Origin: Brachybacterium alimentarium | GTDB lineage: Bacteria > Actinomycetota > Actinomycetes > Actinomycetales > Dermabacteraceae | Direction: 5' to 3' | Length of the DNA stretch: 64,000 nucleotides | Assembly: GCF_002332425.1 (NCBI RefSeq) | Contig: NZ_NRGS01000005.1 | Coordinates: 408,114 to 472,113, forward strand | Program-made: the position numbers and the translations under genes | Shown: positions 9,540 through 18,050 of the stretch, one piece after another | How the letters are laid out: the number at the start of each line of letters is the position of its first letter | Position numbering within the stretch: position 1 is the first letter of the stretch | Notes under the pieces: generated by a model | Seen by the model: only the letters and a program-made list of their open reading frames with translations | What the model was told of the DNA's origin: nothing | Databases searched by the model: none

Positions 9540-10133
9540 ATGACCACACCCCGCACGGAGCCCGTCCCGCTCTGGAACATCGCCAACATCCTCACGATGG
9601 TGCGGTGTGCGATGGTCCCGGTGCTGGTGGTGCTCGCGATCATCTACCCGGACTCGATCCCGGGGCGCATCCTGGTCGCCGCCGTGTTCGTGGTCGCGAT
9701 GATCACGGACTTCCTGGACGGCCACCTCGCCCGCAGCCGGAACCTCATCACGGACTTCGGCAAGATCGTCGATCCCATCGCCGACAAGGCGATGACGGGC
9801 GCGGCACTGATCATGCTGTCGGTCTGGGAGTACGTGCCGTGGTGGATGACGATCCTGATCCTGGTGCGCGAGTTCGGCATCACGGTCATGCGTTTCACGA
9901 TCCTCAAGTACGGGGCCCTGCCGGCGAACATGGCGGGCAAGGCCAAGACGATGGTGCAGACGATCGCCATCACCTTCTGCCTGATCCCGTTCGAGCTGTG
10001 GTGGGAGCCCGCGCGCTGGATCGGCCTGGCGCTGGTGGCCCTGGCCGTCGTGCTGACCGTATGGTCCGGCCTCGTGAACCTCAAGGACGGGCTGCGGCTG
10101 CGTCGTGAGGCACTGGCCGGTGGCGCTGCATGA
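9540..10133 (+). CDS. pgsA: CDP-diacylglycerol-glycerol-3-phosphate 3-phosphatidyltransferase
   Basis: A 197-residue integral membrane CDP-alcohol phosphatidyltransferase that makes phosphatidylglycerophosphate, the precursor of phosphatidylglycerol and cardiolipin. The family signature D-x2-D-G-x2-A-R-x8-G-x3-D-x3-D is present: it starts at Asp57 in DFLDGHLAR and ends in DFGKIVDPIADK. Several hydrophobic segments follow. The Shine-Dalgarno is CAGGAG about eight bases before the ATG. The end overlaps the cinA start by four bases. The neighbourhood ftsK-pgsA-cinA-clgR-recA matches the pgsA3-type locus of mycobacteria; pgsA-family members elsewhere can make phosphatidylinositol phosphate, so the exact alcohol is inferred. 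Confidence 0.9.
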   Translation: MTTPRTEPVPLWNIANILTMVRCAMVPVLVVLAIIYPDSIPGRILVAAVFVVAMITDFLDGHLARSRNLITDFGKIVDPIADKAMTGAALIMLSVWEYVPWWMTILILVREFGITVMRFTILKYGALPANMAGKAKTMVQTIAITFCLIPFELWWEPARWIGLALVALAVVLTVWSGLVNLKDGLRLRREALAGGAA

Positions 10134-10615
10134 CCACGGGCGCCACGAGCCCGCAGCTCGTGATCTCCCGAGCCGCGCAGCGCGGGCTGATGCTCGCGAC
10201 CGCGGAATCGCTCACCGCAGGGGCCCTGGTGGCCCGCCTGGTGGACGTCCCCGGGTCCAGCGCCGCGATCGCGGGGGGAGCGGCCTGCTACTCCTTTGCG
10301 GCCAAGACCCGCGTGCTCGGGATCGACGCCGATCTGCTGGAGCGCACCGGTGCTGTGACCAGGGAGGTCGCGGCGGCCATGGCCGAGGGCGCCCTCGACC
10401 TGTACGCCGCGGACCTCGCCGTCTCCACCACCGGCGTGGCCGGCCCCGGGCCCGACGCCCGCGGAACGGCGGAAGGAACCGTCTGGCTGGGGATCGCCCG
10501 ACGGGACGGCGAGACCCTCACGCGTGAACTGCATCTCAGCGGCGACCGCCCGACGATCCGCTCCCGGACCGTCGACGCCGCGCTCTCGCTGCTCGTCGAG
10601 ATGCTCGAGTCCTGA
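10130..10615 (+). CDS. cinA: CinA C-terminal-domain nicotinamide-nucleotide amidohydrolase
   Basis: A 161-residue stand-alone CinA C-terminal (PncC-type) protein. Characterised relatives deamidate nicotinamide mononucleotide to nicotinic acid mononucleotide in NAD recycling. Diagnostic elements are [22 protein letters not shown] near residues 23-45, the [17 protein letters not shown] strand and the [14 protein letters not shown] motif. The N-terminal molybdopterin-binding-like domain of long CinA proteins is absent. The ATG overlaps the pgsA stop (ATGA), so the pair is translationally coupled. A short CinA next to clgR and recA is common in Gram-positive genomes, where it has been linked to competence. 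No competence genes are visible here. Confidence 0.9.
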   Translation: MTTGATSPQLVISRAAQRGLMLATAESLTAGALVARLVDVPGSSAAIAGGAACYSFAAKTRVLGIDADLLERTGAVTREVAAAMAEGALDLYAADLAVSTTGVAGPGPDARGTAEGTVWLGIARRDGETLTRELHLSGDRPTIRSRTVDAALSLLVEMLES

Positions 10616-10706
10616 ACGACCCCGCAGGTCAGCGCAGGGGAGCGCAGCCTTCCTCCCCACCGTCTCGTCGTGCACAGTTCCCAGGCATCCCGAGGATGGG
10701 GGCCAC

Positions 10707-10712
10707 TACACT
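10707..10712 (+). promoter_or_regulatory. Candidate -10 box of clgR
   Basis: TACACT fits the TANNNT pattern and would give a leader of about 100 bases before the clgR ATG. There is no strong -35, so this is tentative. Confidence 0.3.
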
Positions 10713-10820
10713 CTGGGGAACACTTCCGAGGGTCGGCGCGTTGTGCTTGTCGTGATGACTTCGACGCACCGCACCCCCGAGGTGTTCCACCAGTTCAACC
10801 AGAGGAAGGGAGGCAAGGCC

Positions 10821-11126
10821 ATGGTCCTGTTCCGTCAGGAGCTCGGTGATGTCCTGCGTGATGCACGACGCAACCAGGGTCGCACCCTGCGTCAGGTGTC
10901 CTCCGATGCCCGCGTGTCCCTGGGCTACCTCAGCGAGATCGAGCGCGGCCAGAAGGAGGCCTCCAGCGAGCTGCTGTCCTCCGTGACCGATGCCCTGGGC
11001 CTCCCGCTGTCGTTCGTGCTGCGTGAGGTGTCCGACCGGATCGCCGTCGCCGAGAACATCAGCATCCCCGACACCGTGCCCGAGGGCCTCGCCGAGGAGG
11101 CGAGCCCGCTGGTCGGTGCGCACTGA
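10821..11126 (+). CDS. clgR: ClgR-type XRE transcriptional regulator
   Basis: A 101-residue helix-turn-helix protein of the Cro/C1-XRE type. The N-terminus [24 protein letters not shown] and the recognition-helix segment [21 protein letters not shown] (about residues 30-50) are near-signature sequences of ClgR. In other Actinobacteria ClgR activates clp protease genes and stress functions. The ATG at 10821 is preceded by the purine-rich GAGGAAGGGAGG and gives the usual ClgR length; the frame is open upstream to 10524 but that stretch has no family similarity. Its position between cinA and recA, followed by the DUF3046 gene, is the conserved actinobacterial arrangement. No terminal degradation signal can be assigned with confidence. 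Confidence 0.9.
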   Translation: MVLFRQELGDVLRDARRNQGRTLRQVSSDARVSLGYLSEIERGQKEASSELLSSVTDALGLPLSFVLREVSDRIAVAENISIPDTVPEGLAEEASPLVGAH

Positions 11127-11127
11127 G

Positions 11128-11352
11128 GTGAGGCGCAGCGAGTTCTCGGAGCTGGCCGACCACGTGTTCGGCCCGGTCCTCGCCCGCACCTACACCCGTG
11201 ACCTCGTGCTCGAGGGCGTCGGCGGTCTGACCGCCGAGCAGGCCCTCGAGCACGGGGTCGCCGTGCGCCAGGTCTGGACGGCCCTGTGCGACTCGATGGA
11301 CGTCCCGGAGTCCCAGCGCTGGGAAGTCCCGCCGGAGCAGCGACGCCGCTGA
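11128..11352 (+). CDS. DUF3046 family protein
   Basis: A 74-residue protein of unknown function found between clgR and recA in many Actinobacteria. The GTG at 11128, one base after the clgR stop, gives the N-terminus [15 protein letters not shown]. This matches the family pattern M-R-x-S/T-E-F followed by an aromatic/acidic helix. An in-frame GTG at 11116 would add MRTE and is the alternative. The rest is mostly helical, with [33 protein letters not shown] ending in the typical P-x-x-x-R-W/R tail. The tight spacing implies co-translation with clgR. No catalytic motif is visible and no function can be assigned. Confidence 0.8.
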   Translation: MRRSEFSELADHVFGPVLARTYTRDLVLEGVGGLTAEQALEHGVAVRQVWTALCDSMDVPESQRWEVPPEQRRR

Positions 11353-11470
11353 CCGCGGTGCTCCGGCAGGAGAGCTCGGCCGGCAGAGGTCGACCCTCGC
11401 CGGTGTGGTCGTGGTGGACGCGTTCGGGGTGGTCGACGCGATCCGTCGGGCGGCTTCCCCTCTCCGTCCC

Positions 11471-11499
11471 TCGCGGGGTCGCGGGGTCGCGGGGTCGCG
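11471..11499. repeat. 8-bp tandem repeat
   Basis: Three perfect copies of TCGCGGGG followed by a partial fourth (TCGCG). It lies between DUF3046 and the recA promoters and could vary in copy number by slippage. Confidence 0.8.
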
Positions 11500-11612
11500 C
11501 ACTCCCTCGGAGGATCACTGGCTGTCTATTTCTCTCTCGGGACCCCTTAGCGTCGCGCCCCGAGGGGCCGCGCGATATCGACACGCCGCGACACGCCCCG
11601 CAGAGCCCTCGT

Positions 11613-11634
11613 TCGAACGCATGTTCGGTACAGT
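11613..11634 (+). promoter_or_regulatory. LexA (SOS) box and adjacent -10 of recA
   Basis: TCGAACGCATGTTCGG at 11613-11628 matches the actinobacterial LexA operator TCGAAC-N4-GTTCGA at 15 of 16 positions, counting the four central ones as free. It is followed directly by TACAGT (11629-11634), a TANNNT -10 box. LexA binding would cover the promoter. The predicted transcript starts near 11641, giving a 5' leader of about 160 bases before recA. Confidence 0.85.
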
Positions 11635-11724
11635 GGGGTGGAATGGTCCCCCGGCCCGACGTCCCCGTTCTCGTCCTTCCTCCCCAGTCGCGTGTCATCC
11701 ACAAGCGGCCCGGGGCGGCGACGA

Positions 11725-11747
11725 GTGTCGGAGGCCGCGCCTAGTGT
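11725..11747 (+). promoter_or_regulatory. PafBC-type (LexA-independent) recA promoter
   Basis: The mycobacterial PafBC-dependent damage promoter is TTGTCRGTG-N8-TANNNT. Here GTGTCGGAG (11725-11733) is followed by exactly eight bases and TAGTGT (11742-11747). Two of the nine upstream positions deviate. It would start transcription near 11754, about 47 bases before recA, so the two-promoter order (distal LexA, proximal LexA-independent) matches that of mycobacterial recA. Confidence 0.65.
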
Positions 11748-11800
11748 GGCCTCACTGTCATCGAGTCGGCTCGCCCGGCCCACTGGAAGGAACCAAGCAC

Positions 11801-12928
11801 ATGGCTGCACCGAAATCGTCGAAGCCCCCCGTCACGCGTTCGACGGAGAAGACCCGCGAGTCGTCGCTCGACAACGCCCTGGCCCAGATCGACCGCCAGT
11901 TCGGCAAGGGATCGATCATGCGGCTGGGCGACGACACGCGGCCTCCGGTCGAGGTCATCCCCACAGGCTCGGTCGCCCTGGATGCTGCTCTCGGCATCGG
12001 TGGGCTGCCGCGCGGCCGCATCGTCGAGGTCTACGGCCCGGAATCTTCCGGCAAGACCACGTTGGCCCTGCATGCCGTCGCCAACGCCCAGCGCAACGGC
12101 GGTATCGCCGCCTTCATCGATGCCGAGCACGCAATGGACCCGGAGTACGCCAAGAAGCTCGGCGTCGACACCGATGCCCTGCTGGTCTCCCAGCCGGACA
12201 CCGGTGAGCAGGCCCTCGAGATCACGGACATGCTGATCCGCTCCGGCGCGCTGGACGTCGTCGTGATCGACTCCGTCGCCGCGCTGGTGCCCAAGGCCGA
12301 GATCGAGGGCGAGATGGGCGACTCCCACGTCGGCCTCCAGGCGCGTCTGATGTCCCAGGCGCTGCGCAAGCTCGCTGGCGCGCTCTCCTCCTCGGGGACC
12401 ACCGCGATCTTCATCAACCAGCTGCGCGAGAAGATCGGTGTCTTCTTCGGCAGCCCCGAGACGACCACCGGCGGCAAGGCGCTGAAGTTCTACGCCTCCG
12501 TGCGCATGGACATCCGCCGCATCGAGACCCTCAAGTCCGGCACGGACTCCGTGGGCAACCGCACCCGCGTCAAGGTCGTGAAGAACAAGATGGCCCCGCC
12601 CTTCAAACAGGCCGAGTTCGACATCCTCTACGGGGAGGGCATCTCCCGCGAGGGTGGCCTGATCGACCTCGGCGTCGAGCACGGCGTGGTCCGCAAGTCC
12701 GGTGCGTGGTTCACCTACGAGGGGGACCAGCTCGGCCAGGGCAAGGAGAACTCGCGCCAGTTCCTCAAGGACAACCCGGACCTGGCGGTCGAGATCGAGG
12801 ACAAGATCCTGCGCACCCTGGGCGTCGGCAAGTACGCCCTCGAGCAGGCGGAACCGGAGGCCGGTGCCGTCGAGGCGCCTCTCGGTGAGGACGAGTTCCT
12901 CGACGACGACGTCCCGGCCACCATCTGA
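11801..12928 (+). CDS. recA: Recombinase RecA
   Basis: A 375-residue RecA that forms filaments on single-stranded DNA, performs strand exchange and triggers LexA self-cleavage. Walker A is GPESSGKT at residues 79-86. The [12 protein letters not shown] and [23 protein letters not shown] segments, and the [22 protein letters not shown] stretch spanning DNA-binding loop 2, are intact. No intein is present. The ATG at 11801 follows GGAAGG and gives the standard length; the frame is open upstream to 11405 but that region contains the promoters. The last residues are acidic (DEFLDDD) as in other RecA proteins. recX follows after three bases, making a recA-recX operon controlled by an SOS box and a PafBC-type promoter. 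Confidence 0.98.
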   Translation: MAAPKSSKPPVTRSTEKTRESSLDNALAQIDRQFGKGSIMRLGDDTRPPVEVIPTGSVALDAALGIGGLPRGRIVEVYGPESSGKTTLALHAVANAQRNGGIAAFIDAEHAMDPEYAKKLGVDTDALLVSQPDTGEQALEITDMLIRSGALDVVVIDSVAALVPKAEIEGEMGDSHVGLQARLMSQALRKLAGALSSSGTTAIFINQLREKIGVFFGSPETTTGGKALKFYASVRMDIRRIETLKSGTDSVGNRTRVKVVKNKMAPPFKQAEFDILYGEGISREGGLIDLGVEHGVVRKSGAWFTYEGDQLGQGKENSRQFLKDNPDLAVEIEDKILRTLGVGKYALEQAEPEAGAVEAPLGEDEFLDDDVPATI

Positions 12929-12931
12929 GAG

Positions 12932-13618
12932 ATGACGGGCACGCAGTCCGACGGGAGCGGCGGCGGCGACCATGAGGTCGTCGCCGCCGCTCCCGTGACG
13001 GCGGACGACGGACCGCGCACCGCCTCGGAGATCCGGGCGGACCTGTCCGGTCGCACCCGGCAGATCCTTGAGGCCACCCGTGAGGCGCCGGACCCCGAGG
13101 CCGTCGCGCGGGAGAAGGCCGTGGTGCACGAGTGCCGGTATCTGATGAGGCTGCTGTCGACGCGCCGCCGGTCGGAAGGGGAGATGCGTCAGCGGCTCGC
13201 CGAGCGGGAGGTCCCCGCGGACATCGCTCACGAGGTGATGGCGCGGATCATCCGCGCCGATCTCGTCGACGACGCCGCCTTCGCCCACGAGTGGGTGCAG
13301 CAGCGACGTTCCCTGCGCGCCCTCGGTGATGAAGCACTGCGCCGTGAGCTGAGCAGACGCCGGGTGGACGCCCCGCTGATCGATGCGGCGCTGGAGACCG
13401 GGGAGAGCGACGAAGAGGTGCGCTGCCGTGAGCTGGTGCGCTCCCGGATCGGTGTCCGGGATCGGGAGCGCCTGCGCACCGAACGGGACGGCGCCCACCG
13501 CCGTCGGCTCTCCCGCCGCCTGGACGCCCTCCTGACCCGCAAGGGTTACCCGGGGAGTCTCGCCGTCCACGTCATCGCGGGTGAGCTGCGCGAGGCCTCG
13601 CACGATCCGGAGAGCTGA
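12932..13618 (+). CDS. recX: RecA regulatory protein RecX
   Basis: A 228-residue RecX, a helical-repeat protein that binds RecA filaments and limits RecA activity. The conserved part begins around residue 65 with RYLMRLLSTRRRSEGEMRQRL, followed by the second repeat with DLVDDAAFAHEWVQQRRSLRALGDEALRREL and then a third helical unit. The first 60 residues are Gly/Ala/Asp-rich and variable, as in other actinobacterial RecX proteins. The ATG is three bases after the recA stop, so its expression should follow the two recA promoters. No unusual residue loss is apparent. Confidence 0.9.
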   Translation: MTGTQSDGSGGGDHEVVAAAPVTADDGPRTASEIRADLSGRTRQILEATREAPDPEAVAREKAVVHECRYLMRLLSTRRRSEGEMRQRLAEREVPADIAHEVMARIIRADLVDDAAFAHEWVQQRRSLRALGDEALRRELSRRRVDAPLIDAALETGESDEEVRCRELVRSRIGVRDRERLRTERDGAHRRRLSRRLDALLTRKGYPGSLAVHVIAGELREASHDPES

Positions 13619-13733
13619 CGCACGCTGACGCATGCTGACGGGGCCTGGGCCGGGGCCGGGGGCCGACGACGAGCGCCGCCAGCCTGCCTCCGTCGCGAAC
13701 GCGGCGGGGAACGGCTGTGGAGGCATCGGCCAG

Positions 13734-13739
13734 TATTCT
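13734..13739 (+). promoter_or_regulatory. -10 box of miaB
   Basis: TATTCT, ten bases before the ATG at 13750, predicts a transcript start only a few bases ahead of the start codon (near-leaderless). It also rules out the GTG at 13717 as start, which would lie upstream of the promoter. Confidence 0.5.
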
Positions 13740-13749
13740 TACGGGCACT

Positions 13750-15363
13750 ATGTCCTCCCGCATCTCCGCTCTCGATCCCATGACCACCGATACCGACGCC
13801 GCGACGTCAGCCGGCGCCCTGAGCACCCCGCGCGGCACCTATCAGGTGCGCACCTTCGGGTGCCAGATGAACGTCCACGACTCCGAGCGCCTGACCGGCC
13901 TGCTCGAAGAGTCCGGCTTCGTGGCGGCGCCGGACGATGCCGACGCCCGTCGCGGCGAGGTCGACGTCGTCGTCTTCAACACCTGTGCGGTGAGGGAGAA
14001 CGCGGACAAGAAGCTGTACGGCACTCTCGGCGCGCTGCGTCCCGCGAAGGACGCGAATCCGAGCATGCAGATCGCCGTCGGGGGCTGCCTCGCGCAGAAG
14101 GACCGTTCCACGATCGTCGACCGTGCTCCGTGGGTCGACGTCGTCTTCGGCACGCACAACATCGGTGCACTGCCGGTGATGCTGGACCGTGCTCGGCACC
14201 GCGCGGAGGCGCAGGTGGAGATCCTCGAATCGCTCGAAGTGTTCCCGTCCACGCTTCCCACACGGCGCGAGTCCTCCTACGCCGCCTGGGTCTCGATCAG
14301 CGTGGGCTGCAACAACACCTGCACCTTCTGCATCGTGCCCTCGCTGCGCGGCAAGGAGAAGGACCGCCGCCCGGGCGACATCCTCGCCGAGGTGCGTGAC
14401 GTGGTGGATACCGGCGCTCTCGAGGTGACGCTGCTGGGACAGAACGTGAACTCCTACGGTGTCGAGTTCGGCGATCGAGGAGCCTTCGCCAAGCTGCTGC
14501 GCTCCTGCGGCGACATCGAGGATCTCGAGCGCGTGCGCTTCACCTCCCCGCACCCGGCGATGTTCACCGACGACGTCATCGCAGCGATGGCCGAGACCGA
14601 CAACGTCATGCCCCAGCTGCACATGCCGCTGCAGTCGGGCTCCGATGACGTGCTGCGCCGGATGAAGCGCTCGTACCGCTCCAAGAAGTTCCTGGGCATC
14701 CTCGACAGGGTGCGAGAGCGGATCCCCGAGGCGGCCATCACCACCGACATCATCGTCGGGTTCCCCGGGGAGACGGAGGAGGACTTCCAGCGCACGCTCG
14801 ACGTGGTCGAGGCCTCTCGCTTCGCGAGCGCCTTCACCTTCCAGTACTCGATCCGCCCCGGGACACCTGCGGCGACGATGGAGGGACAGGTCCCCAATGA
14901 GGTCGTCCAGGAGCGCTACGAACGGCTCACCGCGCTGCAGGACCGCATCACCTACGAGGAGAACCAGAAGCTCGAGGGGCGCGTCGTCGAGGTCCTCGTG
15001 GCCGAGGGGGAGGGGACCCGGGACGAGACCACGCACCGCATCTCGGGCCGCTCGCGGGATCACCGCCTGGTGCACCTGGCGGTGCCGGAGGGGCTGGAGA
15101 GCGCAGACATGCCGCGTCCCGGGGACATGGTCACCGCAACCGTCACCCGGGCCGCGCCGTTCTACCTGATCGCGGACAGCGCCCGGGAGGCCGCACCCGG
15201 CGTGAGCCCGACGCGCGAGCAGTTCTCGGTGCGACGCACCCGCTCCGGAGACGCGTGGGAAGCGGGGGAGAGCGGCCTGGACGCGGGGTCGTCCTGCGGG
15301 ACCGGGGCAACTGCTCCGTCGGGCCTCGTCACCCTCGGCATGCCGAGCCTGCGCCGCCCCTGA
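13750..15363 (+). CDS. miaB: tRNA-2-methylthio-N6-isopentenyladenosine-37 synthase MiaB
   Basis: A 537-residue radical-SAM methylthiotransferase that thiomethylates isopentenyl-A37 of tRNAs reading UNN codons; it acts after MiaA, encoded 2.4 kb downstream. The N-terminal UPF0004 domain binds an auxiliary 4Fe-4S cluster through C38 (FGCQMN), C79 (NTCAVREN) and C113 (GGCLAQ). The radical-SAM cluster is C187-x3-C191-x2-C194. A TRAM RNA-binding domain follows near residues 390-460. The last 60 residues are a Gly/Ser-rich tail without family similarity. The ATG at 13750 fits the promoter; ATG 13780 is an alternative ten codons later. Transcription ends at the hairpin at 15392. Confidence 0.95.
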   Translation: MSSRISALDPMTTDTDAATSAGALSTPRGTYQVRTFGCQMNVHDSERLTGLLEESGFVAAPDDADARRGEVDVVVFNTCAVRENADKKLYGTLGALRPAKDANPSMQIAVGGCLAQKDRSTIVDRAPWVDVVFGTHNIGALPVMLDRARHRAEAQVEILESLEVFPSTLPTRRESSYAAWVSISVGCNNTCTFCIVPSLRGKEKDRRPGDILAEVRDVVDTGALEVTLLGQNVNSYGVEFGDRGAFAKLLRSCGDIEDLERVRFTSPHPAMFTDDVIAAMAETDNVMPQLHMPLQSGSDDVLRRMKRSYRSKKFLGILDRVRERIPEAAITTDIIVGFPGETEEDFQRTLDVVEASRFASAFTFQYSIRPGTPAATMEGQVPNEVVQERYERLTALQDRITYEENQKLEGRVVEVLVAEGEGTRDETTHRISGRSRDHRLVHLAVPEGLESADMPRPGDMVTATVTRAAPFYLIADSAREAAPGVSPTREQFSVRRTRSGDAWEAGESGLDAGSSCGTGATAPSGLVTLGMPSLRRP

Positions 15364-15391
15364 GCAGCGGACCCGACACACAACAGGACGA

Positions 15392-15432
15392 CGCAGAACG
15401 GCCGACACCCCGCAGGTGCCGGCCGTTCTGCG
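15392..15432. terminator. Bidirectional hairpin between miaB and the YbjN-like gene
   Basis: A perfect 13-bp stem (15392-15404 with 15420-15432) encloses a 15-base loop that itself can pair CACC with GGTG. It lies between two convergent genes and has no U tract, as is common for high-GC terminators. Confidence 0.75.
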
Positions 15433-15461
15433 TATCCGCAGCCGGGGCCGCGGAGTGTGCC

Positions 15462-15959
15462 TCAGACGTCGAGCTCGTCGAGCTCTGCGCCGAGGCGCTC
15501 CTCGAGGCTGTGGAAGAAGGCGATCACGGTGCTCAGACCGCACTTGATCGCGCTGTCGACCTGGGTGTCCAGAGCGCCGGCACGGAAATCCGCAGCGAGC
15601 TCGCCGTACACGCCCAGCAGGCCCTCGGACTCACGGCGCACGTAGACCTTCGGCCACACCCGGTTCATGTTCCACTCGTTGCAGAGCTTGATCATCTCGA
15701 CCTTGCGGGAGAAATCGACCGAATGGCTCCAGCGGCCGCGGGTCTGCATCACAGCCCGCTCCTCGCCGGAGACCATGAACTGGAATCGGTAGTCGTCGAA
15801 GCGTGCGCGGAGGATCTCCGGGTGCTCATCGTCCTCGACGAAGGCATATCCGAGGCGAGAGAGGCTCTCCTCGACCCTGCTCAAGGACATCGGGGCCAGG
15901 CGATCGGCCGAGTCCGGGAGTGCAGGGGACTCGTTCGGTGCAGTCACTTCCAACCTCAT
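15462..15959 (-). CDS. YbjN-domain protein
   Basis: A 165-residue cytoplasmic protein with a YbjN/type-III-chaperone-like fold. The pattern is a first helix (LSRVEESLSRLGYAF), a strand pair with RFQFMVSG, then SVDFSRKVEMIKLCNEWNMNRVWPKVYVRRE and a closing helix SAIKCGLSTVIAFFHSLEERLGAEL. This arrangement is frequent in Actinobacteria, often as paralogous pairs. The ATG at 15959 gives a short variable leader; an internal Met at MSLSRVEE is a possible alternative start. There is no signal peptide or membrane segment. The molecular role is unknown; relatives are suspected to act as chaperone-like proteins. The gene converges on miaB. Confidence 0.75.
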   Translation of the reverse strand: MRLEVTAPNESPALPDSADRLAPMSLSRVEESLSRLGYAFVEDDEHPEILRARFDDYRFQFMVSGEERAVMQTRGRWSHSVDFSRKVEMIKLCNEWNMNRVWPKVYVRRESEGLLGVYGELAADFRAGALDTQVDSAIKCGLSTVIAFFHSLEERLGAELDELDV

Positions 15960-16111
15960 GCATTGCAGTAGACGAAGACAACGGTCCGGGGTTCCGGGAC
16001 GGCCCACACTACTCCCTCGCTCACGATGTCGGCCTGCCACCAGGGGTGATCCGTCCGACCCTCGAACCAGCGCCTCACCGCCCGCCGGAGCGACCCGCAC
16101 AGCGGCGCGGG

Positions 16112-16117
16112 TAAAGT
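16112..16117 (+). promoter_or_regulatory. -10 box for leaderless miaA
   Basis: TAAAGT lies seven bases before the miaA ATG with no Shine-Dalgarno, so the mRNA should begin at the start codon. Confidence 0.55.
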
Positions 16118-16124
16118 TCCGCGC

Positions 16125-17144
16125 ATGGACGATCCGCTGCCCGAGAGCACCACCGCGCGCGAGGCGGCGGCGACGGGCGACGCGGCCGCGCCCAGCGCCC
16201 GCGCTCCCCGCGACATCCCTCTGGTCGCCGTGGTCGGAGCGACCGCCACCGGCAAGTCCGATCTCGCCATCGCCCTGGCCCGTGAGCTGGACGGCGAGGT
16301 GGTGAACGCCGATGCGCTGCAGCTCTACCGCGGCATGGATATCGGCACCGCGAAGGTGACAGCCACCGAGCGCACGGAAGTGCCGCATCATCAGTTGGAC
16401 GTGCTGGATGTGACCGAGGAGGCGAGCGTCTCGGTGTACCGGGACGAGGCCCGTACGGCCATCGCGGCCATCCGCTCCCGCGGCCGCACCCCGATCCTCG
16501 TCGGCGGATCAGGGCTGTACGTGCGAGCGGTGCTCGATCAGATCGAGTTCCCACCCACCGACCCGAGCATTCGAGCGCGTCTCGAGAGGGAGGCCGCGAC
16601 GCGCGGGCCCGCCGCTCTGCACGCCGAGCTCGCCGACTCCGACCCGGAGGCCGCGCGCACGATCGGTGCCGGAGACACGCGGCGCATCGTGCGCGCCCTC
16701 GAGGTCGGGGAGCTGACCGGGCGTCCCTTCAGCGCATTCCTGCCGCGACCCCTGTACGCCGACCCCCGCACGGTGCAGATCGGTCTGCGGCTCGAACGCC
16801 CGGTGCTGCACGACCGGATCGCCCTGCGCGTGCAGCGCATGGTCGAGCTCGGGCTGCTCGACGAGATCCGAGGGCTCCGCGAGCGGGGCCTGGACCGTGG
16901 CCTCACGGCGCGACGAGCGATCGGCTACGAGCAGGGCATCGCCGTGCTCGAGGGGAGGATGAGCTGCGCCGACGCGATCGAGGCCACGGTCGTCGGCACC
17001 CGACGCCTGGTGCGCAAGCAGGACACCTGGTTCCGACGCGATGCCCGCGTGCGGTGGCTCGACGCCTCGACGCAGGACGTGACCGGCCGCGCTCTGGACG
17101 CGCTGCGTGACGGCGGAAGCACGGGCCATGATCCGGCGGCATAG
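16125..17144 (+). CDS. miaA: tRNA dimethylallyltransferase MiaA
   Basis: A 339-residue enzyme that adds a dimethylallyl group to A37 of tRNAs reading UNN codons, making the substrate of MiaB. The P-loop is GATATGKS at residues 38-45. The family segments DGEVVNADALQLYRGMDIGTAKVT (catalytic Asp region), PHHQLDVLD, VGGSGLYVRAVLD and the C-terminal ARRAIGYEQGI are present. The first 35 residues are an Ala-rich extension before the P-loop, longer than in many homologues. The stop codon TAG overlaps the -10 box of dapF. The pairing miaA-dapF is conserved in Actinobacteria. Confidence 0.95.
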   Translation: MDDPLPESTTAREAAATGDAAAPSARAPRDIPLVAVVGATATGKSDLAIALARELDGEVVNADALQLYRGMDIGTAKVTATERTEVPHHQLDVLDVTEEASVSVYRDEARTAIAAIRSRGRTPILVGGSGLYVRAVLDQIEFPPTDPSIRARLEREAATRGPAALHAELADSDPEAARTIGAGDTRRIVRALEVGELTGRPFSAFLPRPLYADPRTVQIGLRLERPVLHDRIALRVQRMVELGLLDEIRGLRERGLDRGLTARRAIGYEQGIAVLEGRMSCADAIEATVVGTRRLVRKQDTWFRRDARVRWLDASTQDVTGRALDALRDGGSTGHDPAA

Positions 17145-17147
17145 GCT
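17142..17147 (+). promoter_or_regulatory. -10 box for leaderless dapF
   Basis: TAGGCT overlaps the miaA stop codon and lies six bases before the dapF ATG. There is no Shine-Dalgarno, so dapF is predicted to have its own leaderless transcript besides any read-through from miaA. Confidence 0.5.
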
Positions 17148-17153
17148 CACGGC

Positions 17154-18002
17154 ATGAACGACAGGATCCACTTCACCAAGGGCCACGGCACCGAGAACGA
17201 CTTCGTCATCCTCGATGACCCCGATGGTGCGCTGGAGCTCGACGCCGCCACGGTCGCCGCCCTCGCGGACCGCCGCGCCGGCATCGGCGGAGACGGCGTG
17301 ATCCGCGCAGTGCGCACGCGCCGCGCCGGCATCGAAGCACCCGCGGATGCTCCCGAATGGTTCATGGACTATCGCAACGCCGACGGCTCGATCGCCGAGA
17401 TGTGCGGCAACGGGGTGCGCGTTCTGGCCGCGCACCTGCAGCGCGCCGGTCACGTCCGCGAGGACGAGTTCGCCGTGTGGACCCGCGCTGGAGCCCGCAC
17501 CGTCGCGATCCTGCAGCGTCCCCCCTCGCACGGCGGGACGTGGTCGGTGAGGCTCGGAATGGGGGAGAGCCGCAGCACGCGGAACGCCCGCACCGTCGAG
17601 GTGGCAGGTCATATGCTCAGCGCGACCGATGTGGACATGGGCAATCCCCACACCGTCGCCTTCCTGCCCTCCGGGCTCGCCCTCGAGGAGCTCGACCTCA
17701 CCCGCCGCCCCGCGCTGGATCCTGAGCCGGTCGACGGCGCGAACATCGAGCTGGTCGTCGAGCTCGGCCAGAGGCACGTGGTGATGAGGGTGTTCGAACG
17801 CGGCGTGGGGGAGACCCGCTCCTGCGGCACGGGTGTCGCCGCCGTGGCGGTCGCCGCAGCGCTGCGCGCCGGGGACGACACCGGACAGCCGTGGACGGTG
17901 GACGTCCCCGGCGGCCGCCTGCAGGTGGGCTGGACCGCGACCGGGGAGGTCACCCTGACCGGTCCGGCACAGCTCGTGGCCGACGGCGCCACCTTGGTCT
18001 GA
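17154..18002 (+). CDS. dapF: Diaminopimelate epimerase
   Basis: A 282-residue PLP-independent epimerase converting LL- to meso-diaminopimelate, the substrate of MurE in this window and the precursor of lysine. The two catalytic cysteines are C84 in MCGNGVRVLA and C224 in RSCGTGVAAVAVA. The opening FTKGHGTENDFVILDD and the GNPHTVAF substrate-binding segment are also conserved. The length is typical. The gene is followed by a short stretch with repeated GACACCGGG motifs (18001-18046) and a convergent methyltransferase gene. Confidence 0.95.
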   Translation: MNDRIHFTKGHGTENDFVILDDPDGALELDAATVAALADRRAGIGGDGVIRAVRTRRAGIEAPADAPEWFMDYRNADGSIAEMCGNGVRVLAAHLQRAGHVREDEFAVWTRAGARTVAILQRPPSHGGTWSVRLGMGESRSTRNARTVEVAGHMLSATDVDMGNPHTVAFLPSGLALEELDLTRRPALDPEPVDGANIELVVELGQRHVVMRVFERGVGETRSCGTGVAAVAVAAALRAGDDTGQPWTVDVPGGRLQVGWTATGEVTLTGPAQLVADGATLV

Positions 18003-18050
18003 CACCGGGCCTGACACCGGGGCCGGCATCGGGCCGACACCGGGTGGAGT

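Larger units (their letters stand above)
11353..11800 (+). other. recA upstream regulatory region
   Basis: This gap of about 450 bases holds an 8-bp tandem repeat, a LexA-box promoter and a PafBC-type promoter, each listed separately. The section from about 11500 to 11610 is GC-rich with no gene-like codon pattern and nothing else I can identify. Confidence 0.6.
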
